Origin: a virus
Strand: one strand, 5' to 3'
Virus record (IMG/VR): IMGVR_UViG_3300026521_000527
Coordinates: 62,001-126,000 of that record
Length of the DNA stretch: 64,000 bases
Made by a program: the position numbers and the translations under genes. The notes below the pieces were generated by a model. It saw only the letters and a list, made by a program, of their open reading frames with translations. It was not told the origin of the DNA and searched no databases. Below, in pieces: positions 8,865 to 17,388 of the stretch. How positions within the stretch are numbered: position 1 is the stretch's first letter; every line of letters starts with the position of its first letter.

Positions 8865-9446
8865 TTAATTTAATTGTGCTTCTGGTGCAGTTAACATGCT
8901 ACCAATACCATGATTTCTATAGAAATCAAAATTCATCGTGCCGATAGCCAACACTTTCTGTACTTGTTCCAAATAACTACAAAAAGTTTCGATCTGAAAT
9001 AAAGACTCAATTTCAAATAATGTTTGATTTCCCTTATGTAAAATATTAAAAACTATTTTATCTTTATTAGGAAATCTAATGTATGCTGGTTTTTGATAAC
9101 CAGCATACTCCTCTAATGTACTCGATCCAATTAATATAAATGATGTATTCGAAGCATTTTCAATTATCTCCTTTCTAAGTTTAATTGACTGAATTAATTT
9201 TATAATATTTGCCAAATCCAATTCTATTGTCGGTTCATCTCTAAGATCCCGAGGAATTATATTTGGTGAAGATTGTTTGGAAAATCTCATGATTAGACGA
9301 CCGACTTCATATTGCAATTTAAAATTAATTATAAATTGACAACCCTCATCTGAATGGAATCCTTCAGTTGATCCATAAACTGGAAAATTACCGAAATGAA
9401 GATTACTTTTAAGAGTAATTTTTTGGGAGGTTTTAGATGAAGACAT
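8865..9446 (-). CDS. Unknown 193-residue protein
   Basis: No family is recognised. The N-terminus is Ser/Thr/Lys-rich, followed by a beta-rich region and an amphipathic helix near 160. It has no signal peptide or membrane segment. It follows the 44-residue gene with a 3-base gap and precedes the repeat-tailed gene by 11 bases, so all are probably co-transcribed with folE. A 10-11 bp hairpin lies inside it. Confidence 0.75.
   Translation of the reverse strand: MSSSKTSQKITLKSNLHFGNFPVYGSTEGFHSDEGCQFIINFKLQYEVGRLIMRFSKQSSPNIIPRDLRDEPTIELDLANIIKLIQSIKLRKEIIENASNTSFILIGSSTLEEYAGYQKPAYIRFPNKDKIVFNILHKGNQTLFEIESLFQIETFCSYLEQVQKVLAIGTMNFDFYRNHGIGSMLTAPEAQLN
9081..9108. repeat. Intragenic inverted repeat (11-bp arms)
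   Basis: GTATGCTGGTT and AACCAGCATAC are separated by six bases, inside the 193-residue gene. Confidence 0.75.
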
Positions 9447-9449
9447 AAT

Positions 9450-9584
9450 TTACTTCTTCATATTATTTAAAATCTTTGTCATTAGATGATGCCTGGCATC
9501 CATAAATGGGTTAATATATACCGGCCAGAGATGGGGTGCCAGTACTTTACTTAATTGGATTTTTTTAGTCTGATCTTGTTGCAT
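9450..9584 (-). CDS. Small protein, 44 residues
   Basis: A short frame starts at ATG 9582-9584 with a strong AAAGGAG seven bases upstream and ends in TAA at 9450-9452. It fills the only gap between the HNH protein gene, which it overlaps by 20 bases, and the 193-residue gene. The protein starts MQQDQTKKIQLSKVLAPHLW and has a basic, Met/His-rich C-terminus. Function is unknown. The ribosome site and exact packing make it a likely real gene. Confidence 0.7.
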   Translation of the reverse strand: MQQDQTKKIQLSKVLAPHLWPVYINPFMDARHHLMTKILNNMKK

Positions 9585-9990
9585 AGAACTCCTTTATAAG
9601 TTTTTTCTGTTTTTCATGTGCAACCGTTATTGCATCTAATACGTCTGGAACATGATCATGATATTTTTGATGACAATGTTTGCAAAGCACTATATAATCA
9701 ACTTCTCTTGCGAAATGTTTTTCCATAACCTCTTCAACAATTTGCAAATCAGTATATTCATATAAATCATCAAGATCAATATGTTTCTGAACGCATGTTT
9801 CAAAAATATCAAAGATTGTTAAAGGATGATGATGGGATTCTGGTTTAACATATTCGAAACTTTCTTTGCAGATAGGACATTCCTTTACTGGATATTTTGT
9901 AATTTTTTGCCAGCTCGCATAACTCATACTACCTCTTGCAATTTTTACTAAGTGTTTAATACATTTTACGAAAGATCTTTCATTAGTCAA
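9565..9990 (-). CDS. HNH-like zinc-binding protein, unusual start
   Basis: This 141-residue protein has CPIC (about 38-41), ESHHHP (about 51-56) and LCKHCHQKYH (about 101-110). This is the paired Cys-x2-Cys plus His-rich core of an HNH or zinc-finger nuclease-type fold. It may act on DNA in repair, packaging or homing. The start is unclear. The frame has no ATG before residue 22. A TTG lies at 9988-9990, but the only good ribosome site (AAGGAAG, near 10015) is placed for an ATT codon at 10006-10008, in frame. ATG at 9927 with GAGG is a third option. Confidence 0.75.
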   Translation of the reverse strand: MTNERSFVKCIKHLVKIARGSMSYASWQKITKYPVKECPICKESFEYVKPESHHHPLTIFDIFETCVQKHIDLDDLYEYTDLQIVEEVMEKHFAREVDYIVLCKHCHQKYHDHVPDVLDAITVAHEKQKKLIKEFYATRSD

Positions 9991-10025
9991 ATCGTAATTG
10001 TACCAAATATTACTTCCTTTTTTAT

Positions 10026-10874
10026 TTATCCCAAGTATCCTCCTTTTAAATTTATCTCTTTTTTATAAGCACTATTTAATGCGAATTTGAATTTAGTCAA
10101 AGTATTATGATCTGTTGTGATATATTCAATAAATTGATCTCCATCCTCCGAAAGAGACATTATGTAATCATTGTAAATTATTGATCTATTTTTACTAACA
10201 TAAAATTTAAATGAAAATCCTTTTCGGTAGTATCTTTTTTTATTTTCGACATCAATAAAAATAAAAAGAATTTCATTTGTCTTTTTTAGAACTTTTATAT
10301 CAAAAAGAGTTAATTCTAATTCATCAATTATTTCTTGATTTATCTCTTTTAAAAAAGTATTGTCCGATTTGTATTGCTTAAGAAGTTCTTGTTCTTTTAA
10401 ATCCTTTTCTTTTTCAGCAACTTCGAGTGCTTTAGTAACAATTTCTTTTCTATCTTTTGATTTAATATTTATTTTTTTATCAAGTGTTTGGCTTTGGATA
10501 TTTTTAGCCTCATGTATACTTAATGCAGCTTTTGAGTCAATTAACTGACAATCCCTTAACTTATGAAATTCTTCTAACTTATTATCTCGTTGAGGAAAAA
10601 ACTTCCAGGTGTTAAAACGAGAAGCGATTGGATTCCATTTTACCAATAACTGAATAGTTTTTATACTTTCAATTGGATCTGGAATATTAAATAGATCGTT
10701 AAAATATTTGCCGAAAATCCTTGTTAAGTGTGGACTGAACCAGAATTGTTCATGCAAATAAGGTACTATACCATTGAGTCTAGATTTATTAAAAATAAAA
10801 TCTTCTGGTATTTTAGCACCTGAAAAAATTAAGTTATTAACCTGACTAAAAGTAATCTGTTGTGACTTTTGCAT
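10026..10874 (-). CDS. Unknown 282-residue protein
   Basis: No family is recognised. The N-terminal 100 residues are mixed alpha/beta with many aromatics. Residues about 110-185 are Lys/Glu-rich and probably coiled coil. The C-terminal third is beta-rich. I chose ATG at 10872-10874 (AAAGGTC upstream) over the TTG one codon earlier. It is followed by the HNH gene and preceded, with a 12-base gap, by the nuclease-like gene. Confidence 0.75.
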   Translation of the reverse strand: MQKSQQITFSQVNNLIFSGAKIPEDFIFNKSRLNGIVPYLHEQFWFSPHLTRIFGKYFNDLFNIPDPIESIKTIQLLVKWNPIASRFNTWKFFPQRDNKLEEFHKLRDCQLIDSKAALSIHEAKNIQSQTLDKKINIKSKDRKEIVTKALEVAEKEKDLKEQELLKQYKSDNTFLKEINQEIIDELELTLFDIKVLKKTNEILFIFIDVENKKRYYRKGFSFKFYVSKNRSIIYNDYIMSLSEDGDQFIEYITTDHNTLTKFKFALNSAYKKEINLKGGYLG

Positions 10875-10886
10875 CAATGACCTTTA

Positions 10887-11531
10887 TCAACTACTTCCGT
10901 AGGTATATGATTTATTATATAATTCTTTAAATTTTTTAACCTCTTTGGAGTACGTAAAAAATTTATCCAGATTTACTGTCTTTGTCACTTTATCGAATTC
11001 ATAATGCCCTAAACAATAATCATTAATATATCTCGGCTCAAAATTAAACCCATAAGTTATTGAATCTCCTTGAATTGAAATCTCAGGATGAGTCTCTTTT
11101 AACTCTTTTAACACTTCTACCGGAATTACCCTAAATTTTACTACAACTTTGGTTTCATCATTAAATTTAACGATATCTGGATTTAATAAAATATAATAAT
11201 CTGCTTCAGTTACTGAAAGACCGGATGGTTTTTTCCTTGGGAGATTCCCAATAGAATTATCTTCTTTATATGTCTCAATAAAAATATTCTTAGATACAAA
11301 GCTTGATATTTTAATTTCCAATTTTGTATTATCAGATAATTGAACATCGAACTCTGGTGCAAATCCTAAAGAATAATACTTAGGTTGAATACCATTGTTT
11401 AATAATTGGCAAAATTTCTTCGAGACTAAAGTCTCAAAGAAATAATCCAAGTATTCTTTATCAGATCTTGTCCAATCAGAAAGAGTTCCAATATTTATTT
11501 TTTTATCTTGAGTCCAGTAGAACTCTTTCAT
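10887..11531 (-). CDS. Putative PD-(D/E)XK-fold nuclease
   Basis: The motif EFDVQLSDNTKLEIK fits the Asp-x(n)-Glu-x-Lys core of the restriction-endonuclease-like fold. A downstream segment with FIETYK and TEADYYILL fits the extra Glu and ADYY-type strand often seen in this group. It could be a phage repair, recombination or host-DNA-degrading enzyme; the target is not predictable. ATG at 11529-11531 makes a 4-base ATGA overlap with queD, so I prefer it. An upstream ATG at 11570 also has a GGAG site and would add 13 residues. Confidence 0.6.
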   Translation of the reverse strand: MKEFYWTQDKKINIGTLSDWTRSDKEYLDYFFETLVSKKFCQLLNNGIQPKYYSLGFAPEFDVQLSDNTKLEIKISSFVSKNIFIETYKEDNSIGNLPRKKPSGLSVTEADYYILLNPDIVKFNDETKVVVKFRVIPVEVLKELKETHPEISIQGDSITYGFNFEPRYINDYCLGHYEFDKVTKTVNLDKFFTYSKEVKKFKELYNKSYTYGSS

Positions 11532-12136
11532 TGCGCAAGAACCTTTACATGACTTTTCGGAGTCTCCCATAACTCAACTCCAGTTACTTTGACATGTTCA
11601 AGATCTTTTAATTTATTAGTAGCTATTCTTAGTAACCAGCCAGCAATATTTTCAGAAGTTGGTATAAAATCGACTAATACTATCCCTTCATATTTTTCTT
11701 TTACAGCTTTATCTTTTTCTTCATCGGACTGCAAATCAATACCTAATTTATTCAGATCTGGTATAAAATATTCATCTATTTTAAATACATTTTTTAACTC
11801 ATTATCCTCAAATAATCTTGGTAATTCATCTTGCAAAAGAGGATCATTTATGTCAAAAAGCATTTTGTGATCCAATACATCATCTATAAAATCTTTCATG
11901 AACCCAATCATTTTAAAGTCTAAAACCATTCCGGTATCTTTTATATTGTCACCTGGAATTGTCTCCTCGAGTAAAATCTTTGCTCTATAAGAATGCCCAT
12001 GAAGATGCCTACAAGCACAGCACGAATCTCCTCTATGAGTATATTTTGTATCAAGAGTTTGACTCCATACCCTATGTCCAGCTTCCCAGTGAAATTCTTT
12101 ATCGATGATTGTTTTTGTAGTTTGTATTCTTTGCAT
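11528..12136 (-). CDS. queD: 6-carboxytetrahydropterin synthase (QueD)
   Basis: QueD makes 6-carboxy-tetrahydropterin from the FolE product, the second step of 7-deazaguanine synthesis. Visible are FHWEAGH at 15-21, the catalytic Cys region CCACRHLHGH at 39-48 with zinc histidines, GMVLDF near 98, LDHKML near 118, PTSENIA near 161, and ETPKSH near 191. At 202 residues it is longer than most QueD proteins (about 120-140), with an insert between about 125 and 155. It has a strong AAAGGA site and is the first gene after a terminator-like palindrome. Confidence 0.93.
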   Translation of the reverse strand: MQRIQTTKTIIDKEFHWEAGHRVWSQTLDTKYTHRGDSCCACRHLHGHSYRAKILLEETIPGDNIKDTGMVLDFKMIGFMKDFIDDVLDHKMLFDINDPLLQDELPRLFEDNELKNVFKIDEYFIPDLNKLGIDLQSDEEKDKAVKEKYEGIVLVDFIPTSENIAGWLLRIATNKLKDLEHVKVTGVELWETPKSHVKVLAQ

Positions 12137-12163
12137 AATTTTCCTTTAGCTTTAACTATTTGC

Positions 12164-12180
12164 TTTAATATTTTTATATA
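12164..12180 (-). promoter_or_regulatory. Possible promoter variant before queD
   Basis: On the minus strand CAGTATATAAAAATA follows the palindrome and precedes queD. It resembles the stronger GTATATAAATA element seen at 35353, 47419 and 55754 but has two extra A's and lacks the upstream TTTAGAATAA box. Confidence 0.3.
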
Positions 12181-12189
12181 CTGTTTAAC

Positions 12190-12221
12190 TTGGACTAGAG
12201 TGATTAATCACTCTAGTCCAA
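12190..12221 (-). terminator. 32-base perfect palindrome
   Basis: TTGGACTAGAGTGA is followed by TTAA and its exact complement. It lies just after the 37-residue gene and before queD, so it probably ends the upstream transcript. Confidence 0.7.
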
Positions 12222-12228
12222 GGCTAGT

Positions 12229-12342
12229 TTAAAAATCTTTTATATTGATAAATTTAAAAACATTATGTTGGTTTCTGACTGACTCTTTCTTTTTTGATTT
12301 AATTTTAATTAATTTAAAAAATATTTTATTTATGAATTTCAT
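12229..12342 (-). CDS. Small basic protein, 37 residues
   Basis: The frame starts with ATG at 12340-12342 (AAGGAG four bases upstream) and overlaps the preceding stop by 4 bases in ATGA fashion. It ends with TAA at 12229, just before the palindrome. The peptide is rich in Lys, Ile and Phe and starts MKFINKIFFKLIKIK. It may be membrane- or nucleic-acid-associated; no family is known. Confidence 0.5.
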   Translation of the reverse strand: MKFINKIFFKLIKIKSKKKESVRNQHNVFKFINIKDF

Positions 12343-13214
12343 GTGTCTCCTTGTGTACTATTGAATTCATTTCGAAGTCTACCCGAAATATCAACAATTC
12401 TCCTAATTAAAGTAGTTGAATTAAGTATGCCCTTAACTGTATTGACATTCTTTTCCCTAAGTATTTTTTGCAGTTGATGATTGAATCTAGAAATTCTCGT
12501 AAGTCTAGAAACACTTGTAAAAAATTCATGAATCGAAACCCACCAAAGAAATTTTTCATCTTCGGTAAAATTAGGATTCACATGTGAGTTTTCAATCAAA
12601 TATCTCGAATTCCTAAGCAAATTTAAAATTCGATTATACATAAAAGACGATATTACTTCAGTAATTGCATCAACTGTATTCTCCACATTTTCAATCGGCT
12701 CTGTAAATTCTTTAGAAAAAAACTGAGTGAATTCGGCACTAAAAATTGTAATTCTTGCATCTATTCGGTTTGTCAAAATTTGCTCTAATGGGTATAATTT
12801 ACTTGGCCTTTTAAAATTCGGGCTCAGTACTATTAAACCATCTTCTATAAAAGTAACCAACCACTTATGATCTAACCTTAGTAAATTTGACTGCAATTTA
12901 TTTACAGTCATTATTTTCTTGCCATCGAAAAGCTCTTTATGTTGGTATATATTTTCAAAAACAGAATCCAGAATGAATTTAACATCTGCTTCATTTGGAC
13001 CTCCGTATTTGATTTTACCACATCTCCAAGGAGTTAAAACATCAGATAGAACTATCTTAAGCAGTTTTCTAAAAATTTGCGTATTGTATTTAGACTGAGC
13101 AGCTGATCTAAAAGCTATTTTTATTTTGAATTCATTATCTGAATAAAGTGCCTCAATAATCATATCAATTAGCTTATCTATTTCTACGCCACTTTCAGTT
13201 GCTATTCTACTCAT
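12339..13214 (-). CDS. Unknown protein, tandem paralogue B
   Basis: This 291-residue helical protein is a diverged copy of its upstream neighbour at 13207-14148. Both share a pattern near residue 30 (IKIAFRSAAQSKY here, IKMAFKKITSSKH there) followed by RKLLK or RKLFK. Both also have ELFDGKKIMT or HLFDSKKITT followed by NLL and a basic helix. The two genes overlap by 8 bases. No known family is recognised, and a structural or DNA-associated role is equally possible. Confidence 0.8.
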   Translation of the reverse strand: MSRIATESGVEIDKLIDMIIEALYSDNEFKIKIAFRSAAQSKYNTQIFRKLLKIVLSDVLTPWRCGKIKYGGPNEADVKFILDSVFENIYQHKELFDGKKIMTVNKLQSNLLRLDHKWLVTFIEDGLIVLSPNFKRPSKLYPLEQILTNRIDARITIFSAEFTQFFSKEFTEPIENVENTVDAITEVISSFMYNRILNLLRNSRYLIENSHVNPNFTEDEKFLWWVSIHEFFTSVSRLTRISRFNHQLQKILREKNVNTVKGILNSTTLIRRIVDISGRLRNEFNSTQGDT

Positions 13215-14148
13215 TCATATCCTTTTCTTTAAAACTTTTAAAATTCAAATCTTCTTTTGTATATTTTAACATTGATTCAGCAACTAGAGAATTCAATTCT
13301 ATTAAATTTTCTGTTAATGTTTCCGGGCTGTCTTTTATTGGACTTCGATCAATTAAAAAAGTAGTTCTAAATAACCGTTGAATTTTTTTATACCCCAAAA
13401 AATTATTTAAAAACTTCTGTCGATGTAAAAATATATGAGTACCGGCCTGTTTTTTTTCTAGGATCATTATATCTTTTGATAGATATATATCTCTAAAAAG
13501 TGATATATTTTCATTAGTATTATTTATAAAATTTAAAATAATATCTTTTACTTCATTGAATGTGTAAATTGCGTCTCTCCCAGTTGGTCCACCGAAATTA
13601 ATAAACCCAAAATCATAAAATATTTGATTTAGATTTGCAGCCATACCGCCGGTTGATGTTGCCAAATCATCTGTCTTTTTTGATCCACCATAAATTGAAA
13701 ACTTTTGGCTAATTTCGAGCAATCCACTATCAAGCATTTCTCTAAGAAGTTTATTATCAATAATCAATAAATTATTTCCTGGAGAGTCGAAAGTTGTAAT
13801 TTTTTTACTATCGAATAAATGTTTTCTGGAAAGAACTTCTGCAGCAATAGTATTTACAACTAATTGCTCATTTTTAAATTTTTCAATAGGCGTCCAAGTA
13901 TTTGGTAAATTATCAACTTGCGCATTTGAATTTACTACAAACTTTTTAAGAGCTTCTCTAATTGTCGTTCTTTTTAAAGTCAAAAGTTTAAAAAGTTTTC
14001 TAAGGATTTTTGTAGCGTGTTTTGACGAGGTAATCTTTTTAAAAGCCATTTTAATTCCAAGAACTTCACCTCTTAATAGTGAAGTTGATACTAAAAGAAG
14101 AAGTTCATCTTCAGTTGGCTCCATTGTTGATTGGCTAATTGTACTCAT
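13207..14148 (-). CDS. Unknown protein, tandem paralogue A
   Basis: This 313-residue protein is the longer copy of the tandem pair. It shares the N-terminal helical block and the LFDSKKITT block with the next gene, but has a Gly-rich insert near 165-185 (ATSTGGMAANLN) that the partner lacks. The C-terminus is Lys/Glu-rich. The pair sits directly downstream of the DpdA-like gene, with AAAGGA at the start. Confidence 0.8.
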   Translation of the reverse strand: MSTISQSTMEPTEDELLLLVSTSLLRGEVLGIKMAFKKITSSKHATKILRKLFKLLTLKRTTIREALKKFVVNSNAQVDNLPNTWTPIEKFKNEQLVVNTIAAEVLSRKHLFDSKKITTFDSPGNNLLIIDNKLLREMLDSGLLEISQKFSIYGGSKKTDDLATSTGGMAANLNQIFYDFGFINFGGPTGRDAIYTFNEVKDIILNFINNTNENISLFRDIYLSKDIMILEKKQAGTHIFLHRQKFLNNFLGYKKIQRLFRTTFLIDRSPIKDSPETLTENLIELNSLVAESMLKYTKEDLNFKSFKEKDMNE

Positions 14149-14166
14149 GTTTATCCTTTGATTAAT

Positions 14167-15390
14167 TTACTCTATAATTCCGTTTTTAATGCCAGATCCA
14201 TCATAATAAGATGAAATGATTTTTTTAACTTCATTATGAATTTCAAATGTTTCTGTTGCAACATCACTCTTTAAAATTTTTAGAAGACGTTTGATTAAAG
14301 TTAGATTATTAACCATTTCATTCGCTAGTCGACCTAGATTAAATACTGGACTATATCTTTTAAAGTCATCAGATGTCCAATTCATTAATTCTTCCAATTC
14401 GATATTGTCTACAAGTTCATCTGCGAAATGCATAACACTTTTTATATTCAATGAAATTATTTCGACAAATGTTTGATTTGAAACATTTCCTTGAATTAAC
14501 TCATTCTTGAATTCATTAATTTCGTCTTCTGTTAAACTATCAAACTCACTATGATGTTCAATCATTTTTGTCATTTCATTTAAATCATTTATCACATCAA
14601 ATGACATATCTGTTTTCAATACCATTGGTGTTTTATATTTTATCGGACTAAATCGAATAACCTCTGAACTATCCATAGTAATTTCTATATCAAAAAGTTT
14701 TTCGAGTATTCTTCCAGTAATTAAAGCAACTCTTGAACTCTGACCAAGCATATGTATATGTTTCGGTTTTATTCCTTTTTTCTGCAAATATGTCATTAAC
14801 CAGATTGTCATTGGCACGAAATGATTAAAATGAACTCTAGTTTCAGACTTTAATCCAACCAGGCCGCCGAATGAATACCTATCAAAATATTTATAACATT
14901 CGGTTGAATCCATTAATTGAAGCCAATCGTCGAGTAATTCTGGTGTCCTACTCTGAACGACAAAAATCTGTTTATCTCTAAGTTCAGAATATTTTTTATG
15001 CAATAAAATACTTTCAGTTATACTGTACTCATTGTACTTTAAAATTTTTGATTTATTAAACTTAGGATTATTTATATCCAGAGTAAAAATATAATCAATA
15101 TTGCCCCTAAATTTTTCAAGAATAAAATGATAAACATCAGTGTATTCTCTTAATCTTCTTTCTGTTATATGACCAGTAATTATCTGATATCCACCACTAT
15201 CCAAATATAATTTCATATTCGGTAATCGTTTGACTTCAATTTTATTCATCTGGCGGGCAATATCTTGTAAACTCCAACCACGAGCTGTGGTTGGTTCGGC
15301 TATCGAAACTAGATAATCATCAAAATGATGAACAACTGGTTTTATAGTTGATTCGGAAGGTGCGACACCAAGAACTGCAACATATTTCAT
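14167..15390 (-). CDS. dpdA: DpdA-like 7-deazaguanine DNA transglycosylase
   Basis: This is a tRNA-guanine-transglycosylase-fold protein. In phages with 7-deazaguanine genes this family (DpdA) exchanges guanine in DNA for the modified base. The hallmark YLDSGGYQ is at 62-69, and YSFGGLVGLKSE near 172-183 matches the later TGT substrate loop. LDINNPKF near 104 fits the core strand. At 407 residues it is in the DpdA range. FolE, QueD, QueE, QueC and Gat-QueC in the same window make DNA, not tRNA, the likely substrate, though a tRNA role cannot be excluded from sequence alone. Confidence 0.85.
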   Translation of the reverse strand: MKYVAVLGVAPSESTIKPVVHHFDDYLVSIAEPTTARGWSLQDIARQMNKIEVKRLPNMKLYLDSGGYQIITGHITERRLREYTDVYHFILEKFRGNIDYIFTLDINNPKFNKSKILKYNEYSITESILLHKKYSELRDKQIFVVQSRTPELLDDWLQLMDSTECYKYFDRYSFGGLVGLKSETRVHFNHFVPMTIWLMTYLQKKGIKPKHIHMLGQSSRVALITGRILEKLFDIEITMDSSEVIRFSPIKYKTPMVLKTDMSFDVINDLNEMTKMIEHHSEFDSLTEDEINEFKNELIQGNVSNQTFVEIISLNIKSVMHFADELVDNIELEELMNWTSDDFKRYSPVFNLGRLANEMVNNLTLIKRLLKILKSDVATETFEIHNEVKKIISSYYDGSGIKNGIIE

Positions 15391-15816
15391 TTAGATCCTT
15401 TCATTATCCCAAACTAAAGTTTTAATTTGAAATCTTTTTAAAATATTATTAAAAATATTATAGAACTCTCTATCAACACTTATCTCTATTATTTCCTCAT
15501 CAGAACCTCCGGATAAAATTTTTAAAGTTACTTTGTGTTCAAAAACAACCTTTACCGCAATTGATTTAATTATATCAATCGCTTGTTTTATTTCATCATC
15601 ATTTATAAGTACAGAAATATCTGTTTTTTCCCACGGCCATTTTTCTTCATTAATAAAAATCAAACCACCTTTTGAATATCCAAGAAATCCTTTTAATTCC
15701 TGAGTTGAATGTCTCTGTAGATTAAAATTTTTATCAACTATAAGAATATCATTAATTATAAAAGGAACTAGATTATTTTTTATAGTTCCTTGATCGCACT
15801 CTTTAAATTCTTGCAA
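15391..15816 (-). CDS. Unknown 141-residue protein, TTG start
   Basis: No family is recognised. It is an alpha/beta protein with alternating hydrophobic strands. The start is TTG at 15814-15816, with AAAAGGAG nine bases upstream and no better ATG. It abuts the DpdA-like gene with no gap, so it may be a coupled partner of that enzyme, but this rests on position only. Confidence 0.75.
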   Translation of the reverse strand: MQEFKECDQGTIKNNLVPFIINDILIVDKNFNLQRHSTQELKGFLGYSKGGLIFINEEKWPWEKTDISVLINDDEIKQAIDIIKSIAVKVVFEHKVTLKILSGGSDEEIIEISVDREFYNIFNNILKRFQIKTLVWDNERI

Positions 15817-15830
15817 ATATATTCTCCTTT

Positions 15831-17378
15831 TTATTTTACTAATAAACCTTCTTCAAGAGATATCTGAATACCTTGAACACCTTTTAATGGAATACCACCT
15901 TGTGTCATAATCCAAAAACTAAATACATTTTTAAAGATTTCAGCATTATACACCTGTTCGATATCACTATAGTTATCACTGAATGATAAATATGTAAATT
16001 TTAATTTAGGATGTTTTTCTTTAATATCGAGAATTGCATCAAAAACTTCTTTATGACTTGTACCTCCACAAGCAATCCTTTTTTGAATAAATTCAGAGAT
16101 ACTTAATTTATCATTCTTTTGGAATCTTTTAATTTCAGCAATTTTATGATCATGAATAATTATATCAACGAACACTGTTTTTTCAACAAGTTCATTAATT
16201 ACGAAATTTATTTTTTTAAGATCAGAATCAGACATTGAGCCACTTTGATCTATCGATATTATCGCAGCAAGATTATCCTCATAATAAATTCTACCAGGCA
16301 TTGGTGAAATATGTCTAAATTTAGATTTTAATTTCCCCCAGGTTTGATCACTCTTATTCGTATGGTGTCTTACTAAAGCCTGCAAGCTTCCTTTTAATAA
16401 ATGAAACCAGTCAACTGGAACTTCGTAATCAACACCAAGATCTCTAAGGGTTCCAGATGAACTGGAACCAGGTTCTCTTGTTTTATCTAAAAGATCTTTA
16501 TATGCCCTCTCAAGCATCTCTTTAGCCTCGTTATCAATGTTCTCACCGTTTGATCCATTTAAATCATCTTCATTTTCACCAAAATTCGGTTTTCCTTCAA
16601 GTTCAAGAAGGGTTGAAGTATTCCCCATAACTGTAATTTTCGTCATCGTACCTAAACCGTCTATTTTGGTACACTCGATTTCAGCATCTTTTAAAATACT
16701 TTCAAGAATTTCGACTTGTGATAATTTATTTGGAGATAAATTTTTATCGTAGAGTCCATTGAAGTTTTCATTATATAATGAAAACATATGACCTTGTCGC
16801 GCTTGTTCAATTAAGTAACCATTAATATAATAATCAAAAGCGTAATTAAGAATTTGATGCATGGCTTTTTCCGGAATATCAGGACGCACTCTTTTTATGA
16901 CTTTTTTATATTTAATATTTAAATAAAAATCATAATGTCTGTTCATAATATGTAGAGTTTCATGTAAATATATAAAAGCAACTTGCGCAGTAACTTTTTG
17001 ACTATATAGCGCAATTTTAAAAAAATCATCCCAGGATTCATCTTCTTTTTTAGATAATGTTATGTTTACAACTAACTCATTTGATTTATTTTTATCAGTT
17101 TCTGCTTTGATAAATCCACCAATCCTAAAATCATCATAATCAAAATTTTTATTTTGAGAAATATGTTTTGGGTTTTTTTCAAATGCTTCCTGCATCTGAG
17201 CAAGTTCTGCGTTTGAAGTCTCGTGAAATTCAAATTTCACTGGCATCAACATCAATAACTCAAGCAAATCTGGATTGCTTGAGTATGCTGATTTCATAAT
17301 AGGGACTGATTTTACCATCAGTCTACTAGTCATTGCGCTATATTTTTTAATTAATTTATATTGGTCTTCCGATATCAT
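15831..17378 (-). CDS. VWA-domain protein with N-terminal metallopeptidase-like motif
   Basis: An N-terminal region has LHETLHIMNRH (138-148), a zinc HExxH motif as in the putative metallopeptidase plus VWA family. The C-terminal von Willebrand A domain has the metal-site DQSGSMS at 377-383. A low-complexity linker rich in Asn, Gly and Ser lies near 262-312. The next gene upstream is a MoxR-type AAA ATPase. Such MoxR/VWA pairs act as ATP-driven chaperones or metal-insertion systems in bacteria and resemble the cobalt-chelatase-like genes of several large phages. The client is unknown. Confidence 0.85.
   Translation of the reverse strand: MISEDQYKLIKKYSAMTSRLMVKSVPIMKSAYSSNPDLLELLMLMPVKFEFHETSNAELAQMQEAFEKNPKHISQNKNFDYDDFRIGGFIKAETDKNKSNELVVNITLSKKEDESWDDFFKIALYSQKVTAQVAFIYLHETLHIMNRHYDFYLNIKYKKVIKRVRPDIPEKAMHQILNYAFDYYINGYLIEQARQGHMFSLYNENFNGLYDKNLSPNKLSQVEILESILKDAEIECTKIDGLGTMTKITVMGNTSTLLELEGKPNFGENEDDLNGSNGENIDNEAKEMLERAYKDLLDKTREPGSSSSGTLRDLGVDYEVPVDWFHLLKGSLQALVRHHTNKSDQTWGKLKSKFRHISPMPGRIYYEDNLAAIISIDQSGSMSDSDLKKINFVINELVEKTVFVDIIIHDHKIAEIKRFQKNDKLSISEFIQKRIACGGTSHKEVFDAILDIKEKHPKLKFTYLSFSDNYSDIEQVYNAEIFKNVFSFWIMTQGGIPLKGVQGIQISLEEGLLVK
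17258..17284. repeat. Intragenic inverted repeat (10-bp arms)
   Basis: ACTCAAGCAA and TTGCTTGAGT are separated by seven bases, inside the VWA gene. Confidence 0.65.
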
Positions 17379-17388
17379 TTTAAATCCT

